Positions 11,358 to 23,420 are shown, counted from the stretch's first letter. The stretch: 64,000 nucleotides of DNA from Paguma larvata (GCA_030068075.1 CM057827.1:73608500-73672499); one strand, 5' to 3'. Program-made: numbers and translations. Notes: generated from the letters alone by a model not told the origin.

Positions 11358-13108
11358 GGGATATTTATAGAGATACAGGGCTACATCTAGAAATAAGAAA
11401 AATGTCAAATAATCTAACCTTACACCTAAGGGAACAGAAGAACAAGAAACAAAGACCAAAGTTAGCAGAATAAAGTAAACAATAAAGATTAGAGTGGAAA
11501 TAAATTAAAGAGACTAAAATATCTTCAGACAATTTCAATGACACCAAGAGCTAGTTCTTTGAAAAGATAAACAAAATTGATAAGGGTATAGCCAGATTCA
11601 TCAGGAGAAAACAGATGACACAAATAAATAAAATCAGAAATAAGGAGCAGTATCAAGTGATACTATAGAAATACAAAGGATTACATGAGAATACTATCAA
11701 AAATTATAAGCCAACAAATTGGACAAACTAGAATAAATGGATAAATTCCTAAAAAACTACAGCTAACATCTTAAAAAACTTCCAAAACTGAAACAGGAAG
11801 AAATTGAAAACCTGAACAAACTAATTACTAATATAAAATAAAATACACAACCAAAATATTCCCAACAAATAAAAGCCCAGGACTGGATGGATTCACAGGT
11901 AAATTCTACAAATATTTAGAGAACAGTTAATACATGATACATCATATGAACAAGAGAAAGAATGAAAAACAAATGATCATTTCAATAGATGGAGAAAAAG
12001 CACTGGACAAGTACCACATCCATTCATGACAAAAAAAAAACAAAAAAACAAAAAAACCCAAACCCTCAGCAAAGTAGGTTAGGTTAATACATACTGCAAC
12101 TTAATAAAGGCCATATATGAAAAACCCATAGCTAACATCATCCTCAATGGTGAAAAACTGAGAACTCTTTCTCTAAGATCAGGAACAAAACAAGAATGCT
12201 TGCTTTCACCACTTTTATTCAACACATTACTGAAAGTCCTGGCCATAGCAATCAGACAAGAAAAAGAAAGAAAAGGCACCCAAACAAGCAAGAAAGAAGT
12301 TAAACTATCACTACTTGAGATGACATGATAATATATATAACAAACCTAAAGACTCCAGCAGAATTCTACTAGAAGTGATAAATAAATTCAGTAAGGTTGC
12401 AGGATATAAAATCAATATGCAGAAATCCACTGCATTTCTATATACTGATAATGAAGTAGCAGAAAAAGGAATCTTTGTATACTGTTGTTGAGAATGCAAA
12501 TTGGTGCAAGCACTGTAAACAATAGTTTGGAGGTTTCTCAAAAATTAAAAATAGAATTACCACATGACCCAATAATTCCACTACTGGACATTTATCCAAA
12601 GAAAATATGTCAAAAAGACATATGAATCACTATCTTTATTGCAGCATTATTTACAAAAGACAAATTATGGAAGCAACCCAAGTGAATGGATAAAGAAATG
12701 TTGTGTGTGTATATATATAATGGAATATTATTCAGCCATAAAAAATGAAATCTTGTCATTTGCAACAACCTGGAAGTATCTACAGTGTATAATATTAAGT
12801 GAAATAAATCAGTCAGAGAAAGACAAATACCATATGAATTCACTCATATGTGGAATTTAAGAAACAAATAAGCAAAGAATAAAAAGAGATGAACAATAAC
12901 CAGACACTTAAATATAGAAAACAAACCAATGGTTACCAGATGGTAGGTGGGTAGGGGTGGGGTGTGGGGAGGTGGGTAACTGGTGAAACAGGTGAAGAAG
13001 ATTAAGATTACACTGATCACTGAAAAATGTACAGAATGTTGAATCACCATATTGTACACCAGAAACTAACACTTAATTATACTAGAATTAAAAAATAATA
13101 AATAAATA
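11358..13108 (+). mobile_element. LINE-1 fragment, ORF2 to 3' end, internally deleted
   Basis: ORF2 sequence starts mid-gene (equivalent of 'gatacaggcctac...'), and reverse-transcriptase-region phrases run to about 12470. A jump then leads to the ORF2 C-terminal end ('gagaatgcaaattggtgc'), the 3' UTR with a G-rich patch at 12945-12975, and an A-rich tail 'aataaataaataag'. Frames are broken by many stops. Non-functional. Confidence 0.8.
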
Positions 13109-15790
13109 AGAGTTACTCCCTATTATCCTCAAACTATTCAAAAAAACAAGGAGGAAAGCTTCTAAGTACAATACATTCTACAAGGACAAACTAAACATAG
13201 ACATCACAAAAAAAGAAAACCACAAGGCCAAAATCCCTCATTAATAGAGATGCAAAAATCCTCAATGAAATATTAGCAAACCAAATCCAACAATCTCCTA
13301 AAAAAATAATTCACCATTATCAGATAGGATTTATTCTGGGGATGCAAAAATGATTGAGTATTTGTTTTGTATTATAAATCAATGTAATACACTGTATGAT
13401 AAAAGGAAGGATATGAATCATATGATCATCTCAATAGAGGCAGGAAAAATGTATGACAAAGTACAATTCATGCTAAAAACACTCAATAAAGTGGGTTTAG
13501 AGGGAACATACCTCAACATAATAAAGGCTATAATGAAAAATCCATAGCAATCATCATACTCAATGTTGAACTGAGAGTTTTCCTCTAAGATCAAGAACAA
13601 GACAAGGACATTTTCTTTCACCACTTTTATTCATCATAGTACTAGAAGCCCTATTTCACAGCAATCAGAAGGAAAAAAAAGAGGCAACCATATTGGTAAG
13701 AAAGATAAACTATCACTATCTGAAAATGAAATGATATTATACATAGAACACACTAAAGACTACACCAAAAACTATTAGAAGTAATAAATTCAGTAAAGTT
13801 GCAGGATACAAAAATTATACTCAAAATTGGTTGCATTTCCACACAGTAATAACGAAGTAGCAGAAAATTAAGAAAATAATTCCATTTACAATTGCATTAA
13901 AAAGAATAAAATATCTAGAAATAAATTTAACAATGGAAGTAAAAGACCTGTACTCCAAAAACTATAAAATATTGATGAAATAAATTGAAGATGACACAAA
14001 TGGAAAGGTATTCTATGTTCATGGATTTAGAGAATACTGTGAAAATGCCCATACTACCCCAAACAATCTACATATTCAATGCAATCCCTATCAACATTTT
14101 TCATAGAAATAGAAAAATACAAAAGTTTGCACAGAACTAAAAAAGTCCTTGAATAACTAAAGCAAAGTAAGCTGGAGGTATCACAATTCCAGATTTCAAG
14201 ATATACTACAAAGGTGTAGTAATCAAAACAGTATGCTATTGGCATGTGTGCACATGCACACACACACAACATACAGAGCAAGAAAACAGGATAGAGAGCT
14301 CAGAAATAAAGGCACACATAATAGTAAATTAATCTATGACAAAGAAGGCAAGAATATAACAACGTGGAAAAACAGTGTCTTCAATAAACGGTGCTGGGAA
14401 AACTTGACAACTATATGCAAAAGAATGAAACTGGATCCCTTTCTTATACCATACACAAAAATAAACTTCACATGGATTTAAGACCTACATATTAGATCTA
14501 AAACCATAAAAATCCTAGAAAAAAATACTGGCACTAATCTCTTTCCCATTCGCCATAGAGCATTTTCTAGATATATCCCCTCAGACAAGGGAAACAAAAG
14601 CAAAAATACATCTCAATAAAAAGCTTTTGCTCAGCAAAGGAAACAATCAACAAAACAAAAATGCAACCTACTAAATACATGGGAGAAGACAATCTGATAA
14701 GGGATTAATATCCTAAGTATATGAAAATTTATACAACACCCAAAAAGACAATCCAATTAAGAATTGAGGGTCAGAAAACATATTTTTCCAAAGAAAATGT
14801 ACAGATGGGCAACAGCAGACACATGGAAAGATCCCCACATCACTAATCATCAGGGAAATGCAAATCAAAGCCACAGTGAGATCATCACCTCAGATCACAT
14901 CACTGCCAGAAGTGCTAGAATCAGAAAGACAATAATAAGTGTTGGTGAGGATGTAGAGAAAAAGGAACCGGAACCCCTGGGTACTGTTGGTAGGAATGTA
15001 AATTGGTGTAGTTATTGTGGAAAAGAGTATGGAGTTTTCTCAGAAAAATTAACAGAAGAAATACCATAGGATCCAGTAATTCCACTACTGGATATTCACT
15101 ACCCCCTCTCCCCAAAAAACCCTGAAAATACTAATTGAAAAAGGTATGTGCAACCCAATGTTTACTGCAGCATTACTTATAAAAGCCAAGATAAGGAAGC
15201 AACCTAAGTGTTAATGGAGAGATGGATAAAAAAGGGGTGATGTACACATATACATACACATATATACAGCGGTAATATACATATAATATAATATAATGGA
15301 CTATCACACAGCCATAAAAATGAATGGGATCTTGCTATTTGAGAAAACTGGATGGAGAGGGTATTATGCTAAATGACAAAAGTCAGATGGAGAAAGTCAA
15401 GTATCTTATGATTTCACTTATTTGTGGAATATGAAAGATGAAAAAAATTAATAAATGAGCGAAAAAAGAATAAAAGCAGAAACAGACCCATAAATACAGC
15501 GAAGAATCTGATAGTTGCCAGAGGGGAAAGAGTATGGATGGAAGGCTAAATGAATGAAAGGAAGTAGGAGATACAGGTTTCCACTTATGGAATGATTAAG
15601 TTATAGGGTAAAAGTTATATAGCACAGGGAATACAGTCGGTGGTATTGTAAAAGCATTGTATTTTCGACATAAAGTAGCTACACTTGCAGTGAGCATAGA
15701 ATAATATATATACTTATCAAATCACTAAGTTGTACAGCTTAAGCCAATGTAACAATGTGTATCATTTATACTTCAAGAAAAAAATAAAGA
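13109..15790 (+). mobile_element. LINE-1 fragment, RT domain to 3' end
   Basis: A second L1 in the same orientation abuts the first. It starts in ORF2 just upstream of the RT core and runs through the C-terminal domain, 3' UTR and A-rich end near 15785. The frames at 13350-13547, 14233-14481 and 14764-15069 are in-frame relics of ORF2, not genes. Confidence 0.8.
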
Positions 15791-15937
15791 TTCTATGAAC
15801 TAATGTGGAATAGGCAATAAGCATAATGTCACAGCCTAAACATGTTAGAGATACCCTTTTCAGGATGCTATGTGTACACAGTCTATTTTCTTTTGTTTTC
15901 TTTTTTCAAAAACAGCTTTATTGAGGTATGACTGACA

Positions 15938-15990
15938 TACCTCGCTCACACTCCATCTCTATGTCTCTCAAAAATAAAATAAAAATGTGA
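15938..15990 (+). mobile_element. CAN-SINE 3' end only
   Basis: 'ctcacactccatctctatgtctctcaaaaataaa' is the 3' end of a CAN-SINE with its tail. It interrupts an old L1 3' end ('tttattgaggtatgactgacatac') that continues in copy B at 29813. Confidence 0.65.
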
Positions 15991-16189
15991 AAAAAATTTT
16001 TTTCCCTAATAAAAATGAGATGGATACAGTTAGTTTTATAAGCATCTATTACAATGACTGTTCCTTCTCTCCCCAAAAATATTTTTCTAATTCAGATAAT
16101 ACAATTGAATATCAAGCTTTTAATTATTTCACATACATCATTTCATGTGTGAAAAAAAATTTTTTCAAAGATTTCTTCCAAGCCTCTGA

Positions 16190-17329
16190 CTAAATTTCAC
16201 AATCCTGAATATTTTTCTGAGCTGCCTTCACCTCCTTACTTAAGAGATCAAGGGATTAAAAAGTGGAGTTAATATAGAACAAACACAAATTTTCTAATTC
16301 AGCTAGATTGCCTGCTCTTGGGCTTACATATACAACAATGATAGAGCCACAGAACAGAGATACCACAGCCGGGTGGGAGCCACCCATGGAGAAGGGACCC
16401 TGAGCACAGTTCTACTCACCAGGATGTAGGAGCTGGCAAAAAAAGGAAGGTGGAGAAAATGAGGACTGAGTTAAAGATGGCATAGATGATCTCAGTGGCA
16501 GGAGCTGGCATACAGGACAGATTTATCTGGATATCCGGGTCACATAAGAAGTGGCCAATCTTACTGGAACAACAAAATAGGAGCTGAGAGATCAGGTAAA
16601 TAGGCAGGAGGAAATGTAGAAAGTTACACGCCCAGCACCCAGCTCCTGTTCTGATGCAGCGCTGAACTGTCATGACAGTGGGGTAATGCAGGGGCCTGCA
16701 GATAGCAAGGTACCTGTCAAAGGCCATGGAGGACAAAGAAGATCTCAGTGGTGCCCAGGGAGAAGAAGAAGTAGAACTGGAGGAAGCAGCCAGACACAGA
16801 AATGGTGCTGGTGTCGGAGAGAAAACTGTCTAGCATATTAGAGACAGTGGAAATGATAAACCAGATCTCCATGAAGGAAAAATGGGCCAGCAGGATGTAC
16901 AATGGAGTTTGTAGTTGATGGTCCCACATCACGGCACAGATAATACACAGATATCCAGTTATTGTAAAAATATGTATTCCAGAGAAGACTTTTTTTAAAA
17001 ATTTTTTTAAAGTTTATTTATTTTTGAAAGACATAGAGACAGAGCATGAGCAGGGGAAGGGCAGAGAGAGAGGGAGACACAAAATCTGAAGCAGGCTCCA
17101 GGCCACGAGCCATCAGCACAGAGCCCGATGTGGTGCTCAAACTCACAGACTGTGAGATCATGACCTGAGTCGGTCGCTTAACTGACTGAGCCACCCAGGC
17201 GCCCCCAGAGAAGACTTTTTGAAAAGAGGAAAATATGAATTTCCCAGGTATAAGGGAAGCCCCAAAAGATGAATTTACTCACAGAGCTAGAGCAATTACT
17301 TACATTGGAATATTCATTTGTTTGTAATG
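16190..17329 (-). pseudogene. Olfactory receptor pseudogene, OR11-like
   Basis: The minus strand encodes recognisable pieces of a class II OR, in order: CSSSVSKFIFWGFP (N-terminus, from about 17300), ICAVMWDHQLQTPLY (helix 1 to helix 2), GCFLQFYFFFSLGTTE (helix 3), MAFDRYLAICRPLHYP, HFLCDPD (loop 2), VLRVPS, GSHPAVVSLF and a helix 7 relic. WDHQL, FSLGTTE and FLCDP are typical of OR11/OR6-type receptors; OR11G/OR11H neighbours exist in the human 14q11.2 cluster. Lesions: the ATG at 17317 is out of frame with the body by one base; a CAN-SINE sits inside helix 1; there is a frameshift just before MAFDRY (about 16730), another near 16440, a deletion of about ten residues covering the KAFSTC region (near 16382), and stops in the tail. 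A good acceptor (ttgttgtctttgcag) ends at 17330. Certainly non-functional; which OR11 member it was is uncertain. Confidence 0.88.
16996..17205 (-). mobile_element. CAN-SINE inside the OR pseudogene
   Basis: Reverse SINE ending 'gagccacccaggcgcccc' at about 17205, with a perfect 15-base target-site duplication cagagaagacttttt (about 16980-16994 and 17206-17220). Close to the consensus, so relatively young. It splits helix 1 of the OR coding sequence. Confidence 0.93.
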
Positions 17330-17923
17330 CTGCAAAGACAACAAATTTCCATATGAGAAATGGCCTTTTAGTATTGCATATTAAGGAAAATACCTAGATT
17401 AGGGTTACGTCACTCTACATATCAGTAAATAAAATATCCTCACTCATGCAGAAATATTTACATCATTTTCAAATCTTCATAGTCATAATCTAGATATAAC
17501 AAATACAAAGTGAACAGATACTTGCCTGTCATCCTAAGCTTTATAATCAGAGTTACCTGGTACTGACAATAAGCAATTTTATGTAAAAATCTATACTGTT
17601 AGGTCAAGCAGTGGATGAATACAGACTGAATGAATATAGCCCAGAGATAACTCAGTGTTTTTGACATACAAATATATTTATTAAAGAGAATATTTCATAA
17701 TCTTTTATCTATATGTGAGAGAAATATGTCAAGCTGATTTGAAGATAATATCCAACAGATTTAACTACTGTATGCAAGATAATTTCTGTTTATTATGGGA
17801 AACACTCATGTATCTATTTTAGAATTAGATTATAAGTTAATTGTAAAATGAGAAATTATTACAAGATTTCAAATTTCAACTCCTCCCTTCTGTAAAAATA
17901 CACATGTAAAAATATTACATGTA

Positions 17924-18150
17924 GGGGCACTGGGGTAGCTCAGTTGTTTAAGTGGCAGACTCTTGATTTCATCTCAAGTCATGGTCTCATGGTTCATAAA
18001 TTCAAGTCCTGAGTAGGGCTCTGCACTTACAGCAGGGAGCCTGCTTTGGATCCTCTGTCTCCCTCTCTCCCTCTCCCTCCTCCTCCCCCTCCCCAACTCT
18101 CTCTCTCTCTCTCTCTGTCTGTCTCTTCCTCAAAAATAAGTAAATGTTAA
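17924..18150 (+). mobile_element. CAN-SINE
   Basis: Head GGGGCACTGGGGTAGCTCAG at 17924, a CT-rich 3' part (18060-18128) and tail 'aaaaataagtaaatg'. Imperfect target duplication aaatattacatgta / aaatactgcatgta flanks it. Confidence 0.88.
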
Positions 18151-18530
18151 AAAATACTGCATGTATATAATTTTTTTAAATGTTCAGTATTTGGAACACT
18201 GCACATAAAATCAAAGAGATCTTGACCATTGCATTTATCAACAAAGACAGTCCAGGAAAATGGGTATGGTTCCTACTCATAATCCTATAGGGAAGAAATT
18301 CCACTTTTAAAATTTCATATCTAAGACAAATACTATTTGATGATAGTTTCTATAAGTTGGTTTTCTAACACTTACACTTAGTTATCATCATCACTGATTC
18401 AAATATAAGAGAAAGGATAATATTCACTGAGGCTCTTCAATACCATAAGATTAGTAAGGAGGGTAACTCTTCAACTCTCAGGTGTTTTATGTGGAAAAAG
18501 ACATAGACCCAAAGGTGGTTTTCTAAAAAT

Positions 18531-19431
18531 CAGTGGTTCTCAAAATGTTGTTAGAGACCCTGAAGGTCTCTGAAGATTTGTTGGAGAACAAGAAGCCAGA
18601 GGCACCATAAGAATATCCTGAAGGAAATGGCCGGAGCAGCAAGGAACTGAAAGTAGTTCCATTCCCAGGTCGGAAAGCCACCAGAACTGCTCATTCTCTC
18701 CAGAAGGACGTCAAACAGACACCAGGCCAGGGATTAGAATGTTTCCTCTGGCACCAGATGTAGTCATGACCCAGTACAGAATACACTGCAGGTGCATGGC
18801 ATCTGAGATGCCAGATACTCTGTTGTATGTACTTGCTGTTATCAGACAGGTAGCAAAATAAAAGAGGCTTGAGTTGGGAGACCCAAGTTTCAGCTCCTGG
18901 AGAGTCATGGGCCCCTGCTTCTTAATTCTCTTGTCACTGCACCTTTGGGACCTGTCTCTCTCTCTCAAAGATTTATCAAGGCATTGAGGTCAAAATTATT
19001 TTCATATCAATACTATTATTTGCTTTATTCACTCCAATGTTTTCTTTATTTTTGAATGGAGTTTTCCAGGCTGCATGATATCCTACTAAATTGTTTGATC
19101 TCAGAACAAATGTTTGGTGATCTCATGCCAAACAGCATCCTACTGATTTCTCTTTAACATTAAAGAAATTTATTAGAAATATTAAAAAACACAACTTTTA
19201 ATTCATTTTTGTTATTTTGACAAAGCAAAAAAAAACCCAGTTATTTTTCAGTTGACATTTATGGTAATATGATTAGTTTATAATCTCTACTAATGAATTT
19301 ATACATAAACTTTTTTTAAAAATTTCTAAATGGTAAATACAAATAGCTATACAAACAAAACTACTTTGGGGTCCTTGATGAGTTTTAAGATTATGAAAGG
19401 GTCCTGAAATGAACAAATTTGAAAGCCACTG
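18531..19431. mobile_element. hAT-Charlie-type DNA transposon, non-autonomous relic
   Basis: Left end CAGTGGTTCTCAAAA at 18531; right end ATTTGAAAGCCACTG ending at 19431, an imperfect inverted repeat of the left end. The right flank TTCTAGAT fits the NTCTAGAN target preference of Charlie/MER5 elements, and the left flank TTCTAAAA (18521-18528) is its partner with mutations. The inner text ('ggggtccttgatga...', 'gaggtcaaaattattttcat') recalls Charlie internal sequence. No transposase frame survives. A solo LTR interrupts it. Confidence 0.75.
18579..18967 (+). mobile_element. Solo LTR nested in the Charlie element
   Basis: Starts TGTTGGAGAACAAG, ends CTCTCTCTCA, and is flanked by a perfect 6-base duplication AAGATT (18573-18578 and 18968-18973). 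An AATAAA signal lies near 18858. At 389 bases it has the size of an endogenous retroviral LTR. No internal retroviral sequence adjoins it, so it is a recombined solo LTR. The family was not identified; a 6-base duplication is typical of betaretrovirus-like elements. Confidence 0.75.
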
Positions 19432-19439
19432 TTCTAGAT

Positions 19440-20331
19440 AAACCTTGCCCTCTGCAGAATGAAATCCTTTTCAACATTCGCACATTACAGAATGATGAAG
19501 GCTTAGTTTGCAAAAATTACACCAATGTGTAAATAAAATGGAGAGATTATGTTTTTGGTTTTGGTTTGGTTTTGGTTTGGTATTGTAGAGCATAGATACT
19601 TGCATGCTAAACTGTAAGTAAAATGTGGTGAGAACACAGCATATTTCAAGTATACAAATCTTATATTGTTAACTATTGCCACCAAGCTGTACATAAGATC
19701 TCCAGAATTTATTCACCTTATAACTGAAACAAAATTAAAGTATGGGTGGTGATGGATATGTTAGACTGTAGGCATCATTTTACAATGTATATCAAATCAT
19801 GTAATTGTATACTTAAATACATACAATATTTGTCTATTATACTTCAATAAAGTTGGAAAAAATAAACTATAAAATAGGATGGTTTGAAAATTAAGAGCAA
19901 ATAAAGAGAGAAGATGAAGAAATTAATTCATAGTGCTAAGGTCTGAATCATGAATTCACATATTTCATATCTTTAAATTAATAGAATTATATGCCTTTAT
20001 AAAGGGTTATTTTTAAAAACAAGCTTTGATATTTGAAAACTAATAGATTCATACTTAGGAAGAACTTTTCCAAGCCAGTAATTTCAACAAAATTCCAAAG
20101 TAATCACAGATAATAACACAGATTAATGCCATAGATTTTAATGTGTGGCAAAGTGTCACGCGATTGCAGTCGACGTAAACCCTCAACAATCTCCTACTGT
20201 TTTTGCTATTGACTTTGGGTTTTATGTCATTCATTCCATTGTTTCTATGTGTGTGTGGAAATGTCTCTAAATACCTCTGTGTCTATATATCTCTGTTTCA
20301 TTTGGTTTCTTTCTGTTAAGAGTACATGAGT

Positions 20332-20334
<3 letters not shown>
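19440..20334. other. Intergenic within copy A
   Basis: Includes a (TTTTGG/TTTGG) pentamer-hexamer tract at 19552-19580 and an L1-3'-UTR-like stretch around 19670-19860 ('taactattgccaccaagctgtacataagatc') ending in an A-rich tail. Otherwise unassigned. Confidence 0.4.
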
Positions 20335-20382
<48 letters not shown>

Positions 20383-20396
20383 TGTGTGTGTGTGTG
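20335..20396. repeat. (GT)n microsatellite
   Basis: About 60 bases of almost pure GT with a single TCT interruption near 20381. A likely length-polymorphic marker. Confidence 0.95.
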
Positions 20397-20755
20397 AAGA
20401 TTTTGTAATTCTTTCAATCTCTATAATTCATTCACATGTGATTATATATTTTCCAGATTTCATATAATACCATCCTGGAGTTTAGCCTTCTATCCCATCA
20501 AGTTCTTTCTTTTGCTTCCTCCTCCAACTTTCTATTTACCTTTTAATATCTTACTCTGTTTCTCCACTGTAACTGAATACATATGAAAGTAAAACTCATA
20601 TTTCATTTTATATATACACATATATATACACACAAATAAACATAATTTATATGGAAAGAGAGAGAAAATTTTTTAATATTTTTAATTTGAAAAACTGATG
20701 TGTGAAATACTTTCTTCAAAAGGAAATAAATTTTAAAAAGCTATCCATAAATAAT

Positions 20756-22066
20756 GGACCTACAAACATATGGCCAACTAATATTTAACAAAGTAGGAAA
20801 GAGTATTCGATGGAAAAAAAGACTGTTTTTAGGAAATGGTTTTGGGAGAACCGGACAGCAATATGCAGAAGAATGAACTACTGCATGGACTACTCTTACG
20901 CCATATACAAAAATAAACTCAAAATGGATAAAAGACCTAAGTGTGAGACAGGAAAACATCAAAATCCTATAGGAGAAAACACGCAGCCACCTCTTCAACC
21001 TAGGCTGCAGCAACTTTTTACTAGACATGTCTCTGGAGGCAAGGGAAATAAAAGCACAAATGAACCATTGGGACTTAATCGATATAAAAAATACTCCTGC
21101 ACAGCAAAGAAAATAATCAACAAAGCTAAAAGGCATCTAATGGAACAGGAAAAGCTATTTGTAAAAGACATATACAATACAGGATTAGTATCCAAAATCT
21201 ATAAAGAATTTACCAAACTCAACAACTGAAAAACAAATAATCCAGTGAAGAACACATGATAGACACTTTTCCAAAGAAGACATCCAGATGGCTAACAGAC
21301 ACATGAAAAGATGCTTATCATCACTCATCATCATGGAAATACAAATCAAAATCACACTGAGATACCCACCTCACACCTGTCAAAATGGCTAAAATGAACA
21401 ACTCAGAAAACAATAGACGATGGCAAAGATGTGGGGAAAAAGGAACCCTTTTGCACTGTTGGTGGGAATGCAAACTAGTGCAGCCACTCTGGAAAACAAA
21501 TTGTACTTCTAGGAATTTATCCAAAGGATACAAAAATGCTGATTTGAAGGGGCACATGCACTCAATGTTTATAGCAGTGCTATCAATGATAGCCAAATTA
21601 TGAAAAGAGTCCAAATGTCCATCAGCTGATGAATGGATAAAGATGTAGTATATATACACAATGGAATACTACCTGGCAATGAGAAAAAATGAAATCTTGT
21701 CATTTGCAACAATGTGGAACTAAAAGGGTATTAGGCTAAGCGAAGTAAGTTAGTCAGAGAAAGAAAGATAATCATATGATTTCACTCATATGTGAAATTT
21801 GAGAAACTTAACAGATGAACATAAGGGAAGGGGAGGAAAAGTAAAAACAGAGAGGAAGACAAACCATAAGAAATGCTTAAAAACAGAGAACAAACTGAAG
21901 GTTGCTGAAGGGGTGATGGGGGGGATGGGTTTAATGGGTGATGGACATTAGGAGGGCACTTTTTGGGATGAGCACTGGGTGTCATATGTAAGAGATGAAT
22001 CTCTGGGTTCTACTCCTGAAGCCAAGACTACACTATATGTTATCTAACTTGAATTTAAGTTAAAAT
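20756..22066 (+). mobile_element. 5'-truncated LINE-1 with target duplication
   Basis: Begins inside ORF2 (equivalent of '...tatggccaactaatatttaac') and runs through the C-terminal domain, a G-rich 3' UTR segment (21905-21950) and an A-rich end. A roughly 21-base imperfect target duplication, aaaaagctatccataaataat / aaaaagctactcataaatgat, flanks it. Frames at 20810-21229 and 21385-21603 are ORF2 relics with breaks. Confidence 0.85.
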
Positions 22067-22805
22067 AAAAAGCTACTCATAAATGATCTTCATCTTTGAA
22101 ATATAAAAATATTTTCCAGATTGAATTAAAGCCTGGAATGTGAGTTGCAGTACTTAAAAATACAGAATAGAAAAAATATACAAATGTTTAATAGAATACA
22201 GTGCTACCAATTAGAAAACTTCATTAATAAGGCTAGAAAAACCAAGTCTTAAAGGGCTTAACATAATTTTAATAGTATTTTTAAAAAGTTCTGAAAAGCA
22301 AAGGATGTCATGAAAAATGGCAAAAGAAATGCCAAAATAATTATAAATAAATAAATATCATTCATTTTACAAATAAATGTACAATCAATAAGTAAAAGAC
22401 CAATAACATGGCAGAAAAAGGGGGGTAATGTTAATAATGTCTCTGAGTGCAAAAAGGTACTGGCAATGTGCCACATTTTCCCAAGAAAATTAAGGAACCA
22501 AGTTCCATAATAATACTGCCCTTCAGATTAATCTAATATTGTCCTTCATAACATAATCAGTGCTATGCGATATTGTTCTTCATTAGGATTACAGTTGATA
22601 AAAAACACCTTAACAGACATTGAAGCCAAATATGTATCATTTATTTTATAAATGTCAAACGGCTATGCTCACAAAGGCTGTTCCTCAAATTTTGCAAAGT
22701 ATGAATAAAATTTCCTTGTTTCCTATCATCCAAAAATAACAGAAATTAACAGGGGCTAGGCAATATATCACTTGAAGTTTCACCGAAGGAAGATGTATTC
22801 GTATT

Positions 22806-22815
22806 CACTTACCGG
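22806..22815 (-). other. Conserved splice-donor-like site, copy A
   Basis: The minus strand reads CCG|GTAAGTG with the intron starting at 22812. The same GTAAGTG is kept in copy B (35588-35594). It could be the donor of a non-coding leader exon that spliced to the acceptor of the OR11-like pseudogene at 17330. This is inference from position and motif only. Confidence 0.35.
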
Positions 22816-23344
22816 AATTTTCCCTGACCTAGGGCCCCAGCTCCTACATGGAGCAATGCAAAGGGGGAACAGGCAAACTACTTTACAAGTTCTAATGCAT
22901 TTCTGAAGTAACTTTTGTTTATAAGCTCTAAAAGAATGCGTGGCTTTGATTCTGGAGACAGAATATGTTCACAATTCATATATTAAGTGGGAGAACATAA
23001 AGCTAGAGGATCTTGGAGTGATATGAGCTTTACCTAACCTGAAGATACACAATGAGTATCACAGAAATCTGTAAGGCTGAGCACTATCTTCTATATCAGA
23101 GTGAAACTCTAATCTCAGATCTCAGAAAAGCTAAATATAACAGTATTCCAGGCATTATTGTGGTGATTCATATAAAGTGCTGACCCTTTTAGGATCAAGA
23201 ACTTTATGAAATCAGTCATGGACCTCTTTGGGTTTGCATTCCTACTGTTCTCTTGGTTATATAAACTAATAAAGCAACAAGAAACCTGGCAGTTGAAAAG
23301 AGAATCATAGTCTCATGATCACAGAACCAAATGAACAACCGAAA

Positions 23345-23420
23345 TATTAAGCCCTTTTACTTTCTGCAAAGATCATCTTTGGGGAGTGGCTCTCTAGAGA
23401 GGGAATTTATAACACAATAG
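23345..23420 (-). promoter_or_regulatory. Conserved duplicate block with palindrome, copy A
   Basis: Almost identical to 36157-36231 in copy B while the flanks diverge more. Contains a 15-base palindrome CAAAGATCATCTTTG at 23367-23381 and, on the minus strand, a TATA-like TTATAAATT (about 23403-23411). It lies upstream of the donor-like site and about 6 kb upstream of the OR11-like pseudogene, so an OR promoter is plausible but unproven. Confidence 0.3.

Noticed and set aside
20741..21659. Open frames of 112-139 residues on both strands
   Set aside because: They lie in L1 ORF2 C-terminal sequence with frameshifts; the minus-strand ones are antisense shadows.
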